Below, piece after piece: positions 38,768-47,609 of a DNA stretch of 64,000 bases (its first letter is position 1; each line of letters starts with the position of its first letter). The DNA is taken from assembly GCA_028280635.1 (NCBI GenBank), contig JANQLM010000121.1:1-64000 (forward strand), read 5' to 3'. The translations under genes and the position numbers were made by a program. Origin of the DNA: Halieaceae bacterium (GTDB lineage Bacteria; Pseudomonadota; Gammaproteobacteria; Pseudomonadales; Halieaceae). The notes under the pieces were generated by a model, which did not search any database, was not told the DNA's origin, and was given only the letters and a program-made list of their open reading frames with translations.

Positions 38768-40669
38768 ATGCCGAGACACCAGGAATTACTCGCGGAGGTG
38801 GAAGCCTCACCCGAGGGCCCCCAGGTAGGGGCCTTTTTCGACTTTGATGGCACCGTAATCTACGGTTACTCCGCCATCGCCTTCATTCGCGAGCAGGTAA
38901 GACAGGGGCAACTCAAGCCCCGTGAGTTCATGGAACTGGCCGGTGCCATGACCAGCTTTGGCCTCGGCAATATGGGCTTCTCCGCCATGATGGTGGTGAC
39001 TTCACAGTTCATGCGCGGCGCCACCGAGCAGAGCTACATGGAGTTTGGTGAGGCCCTGTACCGTAAGCACATTGCCCGTCTCGTCTATCCCGAATCACGG
39101 GCGTTGATTGACGCCCACCTGGCCAAGGGCCATACCGTGGCCATCATCAGTTCCGCCACCCCGTACCAGGTGGAGCCCGCTGCCAGAGACCTGGGTGTCG
39201 AGCATGTGATGACCACCCAACTTGAGGTGGAGGACGGCGAGTTCACCGGCGCAGTGATTCGGCCGACCTGCTTTGGCCTCGGCAAGGTGCGAGCCGCCGA
39301 GACCCTCGCGGCTGAGCACGGGGTGGACCTGGCACAGACGTATTTTTACTCCGATAGCGACGACGACATCGAGCTGCTGGAGGCGGTCGGCAATCCCCGA
39401 CCGCTCAACCCCAACAAGAAGCTTACGGAGATCGCCGAGCGCGAGGGCTGGCCGGTGCAGCGCTTCAAGAGCCGCGGTCGCCCGGGGCTCACGGACTGGG
39501 CCCGCTCGCTGGCAGCCACCGGCAGCCTGATCACCTCGTTTGCCGCGGGACTGCCCATCTGGGCCATCACCGGCTCGCGGCGCGATGCCCAGAATTTCTC
39601 TTTCTCCCTGTTCGCCGATACCGCCAGTGCGCTGATCGGGCTGGATATGGACCTGCGCGGCGAGGAGAACCTCTGGAAGCAGCGCCCGGCAGTGTTCATC
39701 TTCAATCACCAGAGCAAGGCTGATGTGGTGATTGCCGCCAGCCTGGTGCGCAAGGACATCGCCGGTGTCGGCAAGAAAGAAATCAAGAAGATGCCGGTCA
39801 TAGGCCAGGTGATGGAGTTGGGCGGCACCGTGCTGATTGACCGCGACAACGCCACCAGTGCCATTGAGGCGATGCAGCCGCTGGTGGATGTGATGCGTGA
39901 GGAAGGCAAGTCAGTGGTAATGGCCCCGGAGGGCACCCGCACGGTATCGCCCAGGCTCGCGCCATTCAAAAAAGGCGCCTTTCACCTGGCCATGCAGGCC
40001 GGGGTGCCTATTGTGCCTATCGTCATTCACAACGCCCTCGACGTGGCCCCCAAGGGTGACTTCATCTTCCGACCCGCCACTGTCGAGGTCGAGGTGCTGC
40101 CGCCGGTGGATACCAGCAACTGGTCCCCCGAGACCGTCAGCGAGCACGTGGCTGAGGTACGCGCCATGTTCCTGGCGGCGCTGGGTCAGAGCGATGACAG
40201 CAAGCCGGTGGCCAGGAAGAAAGCCAAGACAAAAGCCAGGGCCAAATCGAAAACCCAGGCAAAAGCAAAGACGAAGACGAAAGCCGAGTCCAGGGCGAAA
40301 GCTAAAGCTCCGGCAAATGCCAAAGCTCCTGCGAAGAAAAAGCCTCCGGCCAGGAAGCCGGCCGGCGCTGTGGCGAAGACGAAGGCCGCAGCGAAAACGA
40401 GGGCCGCAGTGAAAACGAAGGCTCCGGCCAAGGCCAAATCCGCGGCCAAAGCAAAAACAGCGAGCAAGTCCAAGGCCAAGGCGAGGACTGCAGCGAAGAA
40501 GACAACCCCCGCCAAGGCGGCTCCCAAGGCAAAGGCCGCCAAAAAGCCCGCCGGCACGAAGAAGGCCGCCAGCAAGCGTCCCGCAAAGGCCGGGGCTGGT
40601 AAGGCGCCACGCCTCAAGGCCAAGCCCAAGGGCAGCGTAAAGCCTAAAGCCACCGGTAAGACCTCATGA
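38768..40669 (+). CDS. HAD-IB phosphatase / 1-acyl-glycerol-3-phosphate acyltransferase (PlsC-like) fusion with Lys/Ala-rich H1-like tail
   Basis: FFDFDGTVIYGYSAIAF (HAD); FNHQSKADVV...APEGTRTVSPRLAPFKKGAFHLA (PlsC-like); ~155-aa KA-rich tail. Confidence 0.93.
   Translation: MPRHQELLAEVEASPEGPQVGAFFDFDGTVIYGYSAIAFIREQVRQGQLKPREFMELAGAMTSFGLGNMGFSAMMVVTSQFMRGATEQSYMEFGEALYRKHIARLVYPESRALIDAHLAKGHTVAIISSATPYQVEPAARDLGVEHVMTTQLEVEDGEFTGAVIRPTCFGLGKVRAAETLAAEHGVDLAQTYFYSDSDDDIELLEAVGNPRPLNPNKKLTEIAEREGWPVQRFKSRGRPGLTDWARSLAATGSLITSFAAGLPIWAITGSRRDAQNFSFSLFADTASALIGLDMDLRGEENLWKQRPAVFIFNHQSKADVVIAASLVRKDIAGVGKKEIKKMPVIGQVMELGGTVLIDRDNATSAIEAMQPLVDVMREEGKSVVMAPEGTRTVSPRLAPFKKGAFHLAMQAGVPIVPIVIHNALDVAPKGDFIFRPATVEVEVLPPVDTSNWSPETVSEHVAEVRAMFLAALGQSDDSKPVARKKAKTKARAKSKTQAKAKTKTKAESRAKAKAPANAKAPAKKKPPARKPAGAVAKTKAAAKTRAAVKTKAPAKAKSAAKAKTASKSKAKARTAAKKTTPAKAAPKAKAAKKPAGTKKAASKRPAKAGAGKAPRLKAKPKGSVKPKATGKTS
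40201..40666 (+). repeat. Low-complexity Lys/Ala/Pro-rich coding tract (histone H1/AlgP/PhaF-like tail)
   Basis: KPVARKKAKTKARAKSKTQAKAKTKTKAESRAKAKAPANAKAPAKKKPPARKPAGAVAKTKAAAKTRAAVKTKAPAKAKSAAKAKT... Confidence 0.9.
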
Positions 40670-42966
40670 CACCGATGCCCTGGCAGGCGGCCGGACAGCA
40701 GGATGTGCTCTACATCCTCGATGCCGCCCACCGGGTGGAGGAAGACCTGCTGCGCACCTGGATCGAGGAGCAGCAACAGGCAGTGAGTTTTGCCGGCGAG
40801 GCCCGTTTCGTCGTGGTGCCGATCGCCCGCAGTCCTGAGAACATTCCTACCCGGGCACTGAGCGGCGCGCTGGATGTGCCTGCGAATACCTTGATTGTGC
40901 CGGTGCGCGTGGGCTGGATGAACTCGGTGGACCAGAAGTCGGTCACCCCGCGCCTGCGCGACCTGCTGTGGGGCAACCCGCGTAAACCTGGCCAGGCCAG
41001 GGCGCGGCGTATTCTGCGTCGCCAACCGGAGCGAGCCCAGTGCGTGGCAGCCGACGGTGCCACCCTGGATGAACTGCGCCAGCGTTATGCCCGCAGTCGT
41101 GGTGAAACCGCCAATTCCAGCCAGCTGGCCGATTTCGTCGCCGGCCAGGCGGGCCTGGCCCTGGACATCGCGGTGCGCAGGTTGCGCGGTGGTCGCTACA
41201 AGGTGCCGCGGCAGGTCGCCAAGAACCTGCAGGCGACACCGGCCTTCCGTGTCGGTCTGCAGCAGCTCAGTGCGGAAGAGGGCCGTCCGATGGCCGACAT
41301 CCAGCGCGAAACAGCGGAGATCATGAAGGAGCTGATTTCCATCCCGCGCACCTTCTGGCTGGATGTGATGGGCATGCTCAACCGCAAGATCATCTCTCTG
41401 GGCTATGAGACCGATATCGTGGTGGACCAGGCGGGCCTGGAGCGCATTCGCCAGGCCACGCGGCAGCATCCCACGGCGCTGTTGTGGACCCACAAGACCC
41501 ATGTGGATGGCTTTGCCATGCACTGGACCTTCTTCAAGAACGATTTTCCCGCGCCCCATATTCTCGGCGGTGTGAACATGGCTTTCGGCGGCCTGGGTTT
41601 TCTGGCGCGCCGGGCGGGTGCGATATTCATCCGTCGCAGTTTCCAGGACAACCAGCTCTATAAGTACATTTTGCGGGGCTACATCGGCTACCTGCTGGAG
41701 AAACGCTTCCCGCTGACCTGGGCATTCGAAGGTACCCGCTCCCGGGTCGGCAAGCTGATGCCACCACGCTACGGCCTGCTGAAATATGTTATCGAAGCCG
41801 CCCATGCGAGTGACGCCGACAACCTGCACATCGTCCCCATTGCCATCAACTACGACCTGATCGGCGACGTCAAGGATTATGCCACCGAGCAGGCCGGCGC
41901 CACCAAGCAGCCCGAGAGCCTGCGCTGGTTCATCGGCTACCTGCGCGGCCTGCGCCAGCCCATGGGGCGGATTTACATGGACTTCGGTGCGCCGGTGGTG
42001 CTGGAGAAAGCACCGGACCCCAGCGACACCCTGGCGCTGCAGAAAGTCGCCTTCCAGGTGGGCGTTGAGGTCAACCGTGTGACACCCATCACCCTGCCAT
42101 CACTGGCGACCATGATTCTGCTGGGGGCCGCGCCACGGGCCCTGACCGCGGCGGAACTCACCCGAGAGATGGAAGCACTGGTTGACTGGGCGCGACAGCG
42201 CGGCATCCGCATGACCAGCGATTTCGAGCCTGAAAACCGCGAAGCGCTCAATTCCCTGGCGGACACCCTGGTCGCCAACGGCCTGATTACCCGCTACGAC
42301 GGCGGGCCGGAAAGGGTGTACGCCATCACCCCGGAGCAGGACGGCGTCGCCAGCTACTATCGCAATACCACTATCCACCACTTTGTGAACAAGGCCATCA
42401 TCGAGCTGTCGATGATGAAGCTGGCCCAGTTCAACGCCTCCAGCCTGGAGGGCTTCTGGGAGGAGGCCGAGCGCCTGCGTGACCTGTTCAAGTTTGAGTT
42501 TTTCTACGCGCCGACCGCGGAGTTCCGTGACGACCTGCGCGCCGATTTGGCCCGCTATGACACCGACTGGGAGCAGCGCCTCGACAACGAAGCCGGCTTT
42601 GCCCAGCGGGTGATGGCGGAGTACTACCCCATGGTCTCCCATTCCACCCTGCTGCACTTTGTGGACGGCTACCGGGTGGTGGCCGATGTGCTGGCCCTGC
42701 AAGCCGATGATGCCGGCCTGGATGAAAAGGAGTGCGTGAGCCAGGCGCTGGCCTACGGCCGCCAGGCCTATTTGCAACGGCGCATCAGTTCCCAGGCCTC
42801 CATCGGCAAGCTGCTATTCCAGAATGCCTGGAAGCTGATGGACAACCGGGGCCTGGCCCGGGGAGGCGGCGCCGCTGTTGGCGAGAAGCGCCGCGAAGTG
42901 TCCCAGGACTTGAGGGAACTGTCCCACCGCATCGATATTGTTCGCACACTGGCCCTGCCGAGGTAA
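40666..42966 (+). CDS. Glycerol-3-phosphate acyltransferase (PlsB-like)
   Basis: ALLWTHKTHVDGFAMHWTFF...FEGTRSRVGKLMPPRYGLLKYV; 766 aa; ATGA overlap with the upstream gene. Confidence 0.9.
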   Translation: MTPMPWQAAGQQDVLYILDAAHRVEEDLLRTWIEEQQQAVSFAGEARFVVVPIARSPENIPTRALSGALDVPANTLIVPVRVGWMNSVDQKSVTPRLRDLLWGNPRKPGQARARRILRRQPERAQCVAADGATLDELRQRYARSRGETANSSQLADFVAGQAGLALDIAVRRLRGGRYKVPRQVAKNLQATPAFRVGLQQLSAEEGRPMADIQRETAEIMKELISIPRTFWLDVMGMLNRKIISLGYETDIVVDQAGLERIRQATRQHPTALLWTHKTHVDGFAMHWTFFKNDFPAPHILGGVNMAFGGLGFLARRAGAIFIRRSFQDNQLYKYILRGYIGYLLEKRFPLTWAFEGTRSRVGKLMPPRYGLLKYVIEAAHASDADNLHIVPIAINYDLIGDVKDYATEQAGATKQPESLRWFIGYLRGLRQPMGRIYMDFGAPVVLEKAPDPSDTLALQKVAFQVGVEVNRVTPITLPSLATMILLGAAPRALTAAELTREMEALVDWARQRGIRMTSDFEPENREALNSLADTLVANGLITRYDGGPERVYAITPEQDGVASYYRNTTIHHFVNKAIIELSMMKLAQFNASSLEGFWEEAERLRDLFKFEFFYAPTAEFRDDLRADLARYDTDWEQRLDNEAGFAQRVMAEYYPMVSHSTLLHFVDGYRVVADVLALQADDAGLDEKECVSQALAYGRQAYLQRRISSQASIGKLLFQNAWKLMDNRGLARGGGAAVGEKRREVSQDLRELSHRIDIVRTLALPR

Positions 42967-42969
42967 GCC

Positions 42970-44571
42970 ATGCAGCAGCTCAGTCCGCAGGATGCCCAGT
43001 TCCTGTACATGGAATCCGAGGACAACCTCACCCATGTCACCAGCATAAATATCTTCGATCCCTCCACCGTGCCCGGCGGCAAGGTGGTGCGCTTCAAGGA
43101 GATCATCGCCCACGTCGAACAGCGGCTGGCGGCCAACCCGATGTTGCGCCGCAAACTGGTGAGAGTGCCCCTGGAACTGGATTACCCCTACTGGGCGGAC
43201 GACGAGTTTTTCGACCTGGAATACCACATTCGCCACGGCCGCCTGCCGCGGCCCGGTGACTGGCGCCAGTTCTGTATCCACATGGCCCGCTACCATTCGC
43301 GGCCACTGGATATGAACAAGCCCCTGTGGGAGCTTTACGTATCGGAGGGCCTGGACGATATCGAGGGCCTGCCGCCGGGCTGTTATGCGGTGGCCATCAA
43401 GGTGCACCACGCGGCGGTGGACGGCGCTTCACTGATCCGCTTCCTGATGTCGCTGGTGGATATCGACAACCAGGGCACTCCGGTGGCCCCGTTGGAGCTG
43501 GCCGACGCGGAAGACAGCCCCCGGCCAAGCCTGCGGGACATGGCCCGGCGGGCGGCGGCCAACAACCTGCGTTCGCCGGTGCGGATAGCCGATGCGATCC
43601 TGCGCAACTCCCCGCTGCTGGTGGAGACCGCGCGTGACAGCCTGACGCGCCGCAAGGGTGACAAGCAGACGGTGCCCTGGACGCGTTTCAATACCCGGGT
43701 GTCGCCGCACAAGATGTTCGATGCCTGTGACGTCGCCCTGGCGGACCTGAAGCGCATTCGCCAGTTGGCGCCGGGATCGACAATTAACGATGTGGTGCTG
43801 GCAATCTGCGCGGGGGGCCTGCGTGAGTACCTGAGCCACCACAATGAGTTGCCTGATGACCCTCTGGTAGCCTGGGTGCCCATCAACGCCCGACCCGGCG
43901 GCGCCAGCGACCAGAGCGAGCCCGGCAACAATATTGCCGCCATGACCACCTCCCTGCACACCGACCAGGCGGACCCGGTAAAGCGGCTCCAGGCTGTACA
44001 CGCCTCTACCCAACGCAGCAAGGAAGCCAAGTCGGGGGTCTCGGCGCGGCTGCTGACCGATATTACCCAGCATGTGCCGGCGGCAACCCAGGTGCTGGCC
44101 AGCCGGCTGATCCTGCAGCTCAGCCAGTCGGTGCGGGTCTGCAACCTGTTTATCTCCAATGTACCGGGACCGCAGTTCCCGGTATACATGAATGGCGCCC
44201 AGCAAGTGGGCAGCTACGGTCTGGCGCCACTGGCCAATGGCATGGGCCTGTTTATCGGTACACCCAGCTACAACGGGCGCATGAGCTTCAACGTTATTTC
44301 CAGCCGCGAACTGTTACCGGATATTCGCTACTTCACCGAGTGCCTGGTGCGCTCCTTTGAGGCGCTGCTGGCAGCCGCAGCCGGGCTTGAAAAGACTGCG
44401 GCGAAACCGGCGTCCAGGGCCAGGAAGAAATCAAAGGTCAAGTCCAAGACCGGAGCGAAACCCGGCGCGAGTGCAAAAACCGCCAGGAAGGCCAAGGCGG
44501 GGCCGAAAGCGAAAGCCAAGGCTCGCCCGCGGCGCAAGGTCAAGCCGAAGAGCGCGTCGAACACCGAATAA
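42970..44571 (+). CDS. Wax ester synthase/diacylglycerol acyltransferase (WS/DGAT) with basic H1-like tail
   Basis: KVHHAAVDGASLIRFL (HHxxxDG active site); SNVPGPQFPVYMNGAQ; C-terminal Lys/Ala/Arg-rich extension. Confidence 0.95.
   Translation: MQQLSPQDAQFLYMESEDNLTHVTSINIFDPSTVPGGKVVRFKEIIAHVEQRLAANPMLRRKLVRVPLELDYPYWADDEFFDLEYHIRHGRLPRPGDWRQFCIHMARYHSRPLDMNKPLWELYVSEGLDDIEGLPPGCYAVAIKVHHAAVDGASLIRFLMSLVDIDNQGTPVAPLELADAEDSPRPSLRDMARRAAANNLRSPVRIADAILRNSPLLVETARDSLTRRKGDKQTVPWTRFNTRVSPHKMFDACDVALADLKRIRQLAPGSTINDVVLAICAGGLREYLSHHNELPDDPLVAWVPINARPGGASDQSEPGNNIAAMTTSLHTDQADPVKRLQAVHASTQRSKEAKSGVSARLLTDITQHVPAATQVLASRLILQLSQSVRVCNLFISNVPGPQFPVYMNGAQQVGSYGLAPLANGMGLFIGTPSYNGRMSFNVISSRELLPDIRYFTECLVRSFEALLAAAAGLEKTAAKPASRARKKSKVKSKTGAKPGASAKTARKAKAGPKAKAKARPRRKVKPKSASNTE
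44395..44568 (+). repeat. Low-complexity Lys/Ala/Arg-rich coding tract
   Basis: EKTAAKPASRARKKSKVKSKTGAKPGASAKTARKAKAGPKAKAKARPRRKVKPKSASNTE. Confidence 0.85.
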
Positions 44572-44592
44572 CAACACATAGGGAGAACTGAC

Positions 44593-45594
44593 ATGCAGCT
44601 GAGCGTGGGCCTACTCGGGGGCGGCTCCTGGGGTACAACCGTGGCGTCGCTGGTGGCGCGCAATACGCGAGTAACGCTGTGGGCGCGGGATGCGGACACC
44701 GTCGCGCAAATCAACAGCGAGCACCGCAATGAAAAATACCTGCCGGGAGCAACCCTGCCGGAGAACCTCACTGCCACTACCGATCTCGCCGAAGCGGTAG
44801 CCGGTGTGGATGTGCTGATCATGGGTATCCCATCCCAGGGGTTTCGCTCGGTGCTGGAACTGGTCAAGCCACATCTTCGGGCCTGGGTGCCTGTGATCAG
44901 CCTGACCAAGGGTCTGGAACTCGACACTCGCAAGCGCATGACGGAAATCATTCAGGAAGTGCTGCCGGGCCACCCGGTCGGCGTGCTCACCGGCCCCAAC
45001 CTCGCCCGCGAAATTATGTCCGGGCAGGCGGCGGCCAGCGTGATTGCCATGGATGACGAAATCATCGTACAGGAGCTGCAGAACCTGTTTCGGTCGGGCC
45101 TGTTTCGGGTCTACACCAACGACGACGTCATCGGCTGCGAACTGGGCGGCGTGCTCAAGAACATTATTGCCATTGCCGTGGGGATGGGCGATGGCCAGGG
45201 CGCGGGCGACAACACCCGTTCGGCTTTGATTACCCGTGGGCTCGCCGAAGTGACCCGTCTGGGTGTGGCCATGGGCGGGCGCGCCGAGACCTTCGCGGGC
45301 CTGGCGGGGATGGGCGATATGATTGCCACCTGCACCAGTCCCCAGAGCCGCAACCGCCATGTGGGAGTGGAACTGGGCAAGGGGCGACATATTGAGGAGA
45401 TTATCGAGGAGATGGTGATGGTGGCTGAGGGTGTGAAAAGCGCACCGGCGGTGATGGCCCTGGCAGAGTCCCACGAGATCGATATGCCGATTGCCAGCGA
45501 CGTGTTCCGGGTCGTCACCGGTGAATCCAATGCACGCCAGGCCTTCCGTGGTCTGTTACGGGTCACGCCCGGCGCCGAGTCGGAGCCAGGCTGA
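44593..45594 (+). CDS. gpsA: NAD(P)H-dependent glycerol-3-phosphate dehydrogenase
   Basis: VGLLGGGSWGTTVASLVARN; LTGPNLAREI; GVLKNIIAIAVGMGDG. Confidence 0.95.
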   Translation: MQLSVGLLGGGSWGTTVASLVARNTRVTLWARDADTVAQINSEHRNEKYLPGATLPENLTATTDLAEAVAGVDVLIMGIPSQGFRSVLELVKPHLRAWVPVISLTKGLELDTRKRMTEIIQEVLPGHPVGVLTGPNLAREIMSGQAAASVIAMDDEIIVQELQNLFRSGLFRVYTNDDVIGCELGGVLKNIIAIAVGMGDGQGAGDNTRSALITRGLAEVTRLGVAMGGRAETFAGLAGMGDMIATCTSPQSRNRHVGVELGKGRHIEEIIEEMVMVAEGVKSAPAVMALAESHEIDMPIASDVFRVVTGESNARQAFRGLLRVTPGAESEPG

Positions 45595-47573
45595 TGCAGC
45601 ACCGGGAAGCAAGCTTCAAGGGCGCCGGCGAGGCAGAGATTCATTACCAGCAGTGGTCACCGGAGCACAAGCCGCGGGCCCTGATCGTGCTGGTGCACGG
45701 GGCGGCGGAGCACAGTGGCCGCTATCGCCGCTTCGCCGAACACTTCGTACATTCGGGCTATGCCACGGCGGCGCTGGACCATATTGGCCATGGCCGCTCC
45801 GAGGGCCAGCGCGGCTACGTGGGCAACTTTGGTGGGTACGTCGAGACCCTGGATCGTTTCCTGCGGCTGCTGAAGCAGGAATTCCCGGACATTCCGCGGG
45901 TGCTGCTGGGCCATAGCATGGGTGGCCTGATCGCCAGTTGCTACCTGCTGCAAAACCAGGATGACTTTGTCGGCTGCGTGCTGTCGGGGCCGGCCATCAA
46001 GACCGATCTGGAACCACCCCTCTGGCAGCGGCTGTTGATCCAGTTTTTCGCCGCGGTGGCGCCGCGCCTGGGGGTGCTGCAACTGGATGCCAGCGGCGTA
46101 AGCCGTGACCCACTGGAAGTGCGGCAGTACCTCGACGACCCGCTGGTCTACGGTGGCAAACTGACTGCTCGCAAGGTGGCACAACTGTTTGCCGCCATGC
46201 AATGGATACAGGAACAGGCGGCGGATATTCACCTGCCCATGCTGTTGATGCACGGCGAAGCCGACAGCCTGACGTCGCCCGCAGGTTCCCGATACCTGTA
46301 CGAGCGCATCAGCTCCGAAGACAAGACGCTCAAGCTGTATCCCGGCCTCTACCACGAGATTTTCAACGAGCCCGAGCGAGCCCAGGTGTTTGCCGACCTG
46401 CAGGACTGGCTGGACCAGCGCCTGGAGCGGCGCCAGGCGGACGCGGCCGCCGATGCCGCGCCGGGTGTTCCGGAACCCTACATTCTCTATGGCGGCGAGC
46501 TGTCCTATTACACGGGCAAGGCCCGCGCCTACCTGCGTTTCAAGGGGGTGCCTTTTGAGGAGCGTACGGCGACCCGTGAGGTCTACAAGACCATCATTGT
46601 GCCCGCCGCCGGCGCGCCGATTATCCCAGTGCTGGCGGCTCCCGGTGGCGAACTGGTGCAGGACACCACCGAGATCATCGACTTCCTGGAAGCACGGCAT
46701 CCCGAACCCTCGGTCTATCCCGGCGGCGCCCGCCAGAAGCTGGTGGCGCTGATGCTGGAGCACTACGGCGATGAATGGCTGGTCATACCGGCCATGCACT
46801 ACCGCTGGTCCTACCTTGAACAACAGCATGACTTCATCATGGGCGAGTTCGGCGCCCTCAGTGCGCCGGAAGCCAGCCGCGAGGAGCAGATCGCCATTGG
46901 CAAAAAAACCTCGGCACCTTTCCGGGGCAGTATCCCCATGCTGGGTGTCAACGAAGTCACCATTCCCGCTATCGAGAGCGAGTGGCATCGGCTGATGGCG
47001 CAGCTCGACGCGCATTTTTCCCAGCACCCCTTCCTGCTGGGTACGCGCCCCAGTATCGGCGACTTCGGTTTAATGGGGCCGCTGTATGCACACCTCGGTC
47101 GCGACCCGGTACCCCGTGCGCTGATGGAAGAAAAGGCGCCGCGCCTGTACGACTGGGTATGCCGCATGAACGCTCCAGATGATGCCCCGGGAGAATTCCT
47201 GGCGGACGATGAGATCCCCGACACGCTGTTGCCGGTGCTGGAAACGCTGAGCCGTGATTTCCTGCCGGATGTACGCGGCGTGATCGAAAAAAATGCCGGT
47301 TTCATGGAGGCCAGGCCCGGCGAGGATATCCCGCGCTATCTCGGCATGCAGCCGTTTCGCACCGGCAGCGCAGAGAGCGAGCGGATAGTGCATAGTTACT
47401 CCCAGTGGCTGTTCCAGCGTGCCTTTGATCACTACCAGGCGCTCGACGGCGATGCCCGCGCGGCCGCCGCCGCCCTGCTTGATCGCATCGGTGCCCTGGA
47501 GACTTTCCAGGCACCGCTGCTCCACCGCGTCAAACGCAAGCCCGGCCAATTGGAGCTGGTGACAGCCGCGTAA
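45594..47573 (+). CDS. Alpha/beta hydrolase (monoacylglycerol lipase-like) fused to glutathione S-transferase-like domain
   Basis: N-terminus VLVHGAAEHSGRYRRFAEHF...LLGHSMGGLIA...MLLMHGEADSLTSP; C-terminus YILYGGELSYYTGKARAYLRFKGVPFEERTA...DTTEIIDFLEARHP. Confidence 0.9.
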   Translation: MQHREASFKGAGEAEIHYQQWSPEHKPRALIVLVHGAAEHSGRYRRFAEHFVHSGYATAALDHIGHGRSEGQRGYVGNFGGYVETLDRFLRLLKQEFPDIPRVLLGHSMGGLIASCYLLQNQDDFVGCVLSGPAIKTDLEPPLWQRLLIQFFAAVAPRLGVLQLDASGVSRDPLEVRQYLDDPLVYGGKLTARKVAQLFAAMQWIQEQAADIHLPMLLMHGEADSLTSPAGSRYLYERISSEDKTLKLYPGLYHEIFNEPERAQVFADLQDWLDQRLERRQADAAADAAPGVPEPYILYGGELSYYTGKARAYLRFKGVPFEERTATREVYKTIIVPAAGAPIIPVLAAPGGELVQDTTEIIDFLEARHPEPSVYPGGARQKLVALMLEHYGDEWLVIPAMHYRWSYLEQQHDFIMGEFGALSAPEASREEQIAIGKKTSAPFRGSIPMLGVNEVTIPAIESEWHRLMAQLDAHFSQHPFLLGTRPSIGDFGLMGPLYAHLGRDPVPRALMEEKAPRLYDWVCRMNAPDDAPGEFLADDEIPDTLLPVLETLSRDFLPDVRGVIEKNAGFMEARPGEDIPRYLGMQPFRTGSAESERIVHSYSQWLFQRAFDHYQALDGDARAAAAALLDRIGALETFQAPLLHRVKRKPGQLELVTAA

Positions 47574-47609
47574 AATGCTAACTGCATAGATTTATTGAGG
47601 ACCCATGGC

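Noticed and set aside
40201-40666. Could the KA-rich tract be a tandem DNA repeat/CRISPR-like or assembly artefact?
   Set aside because: Repeats are compositional rather than identical units, the frame stays open, and the tract ends with an ATGA overlap to the next gene, so it reads as a genuine protein tail. No CRISPR-like repeats seen anywhere in the window.
40186-41829. 547-aa minus-strand ORF opposite the KA-rich tail and PlsB-like gene
   Set aside because: Its Phe/Ala/Leu-rich 'TM-like' section is just the complement of the Lys/Ala repeat; no independent support.
45657-47027. 456-aa minus-strand ORF opposite the hydrolase-GST fusion
   Set aside because: Antisense artefact of GC-skewed third positions; composition not protein-like.
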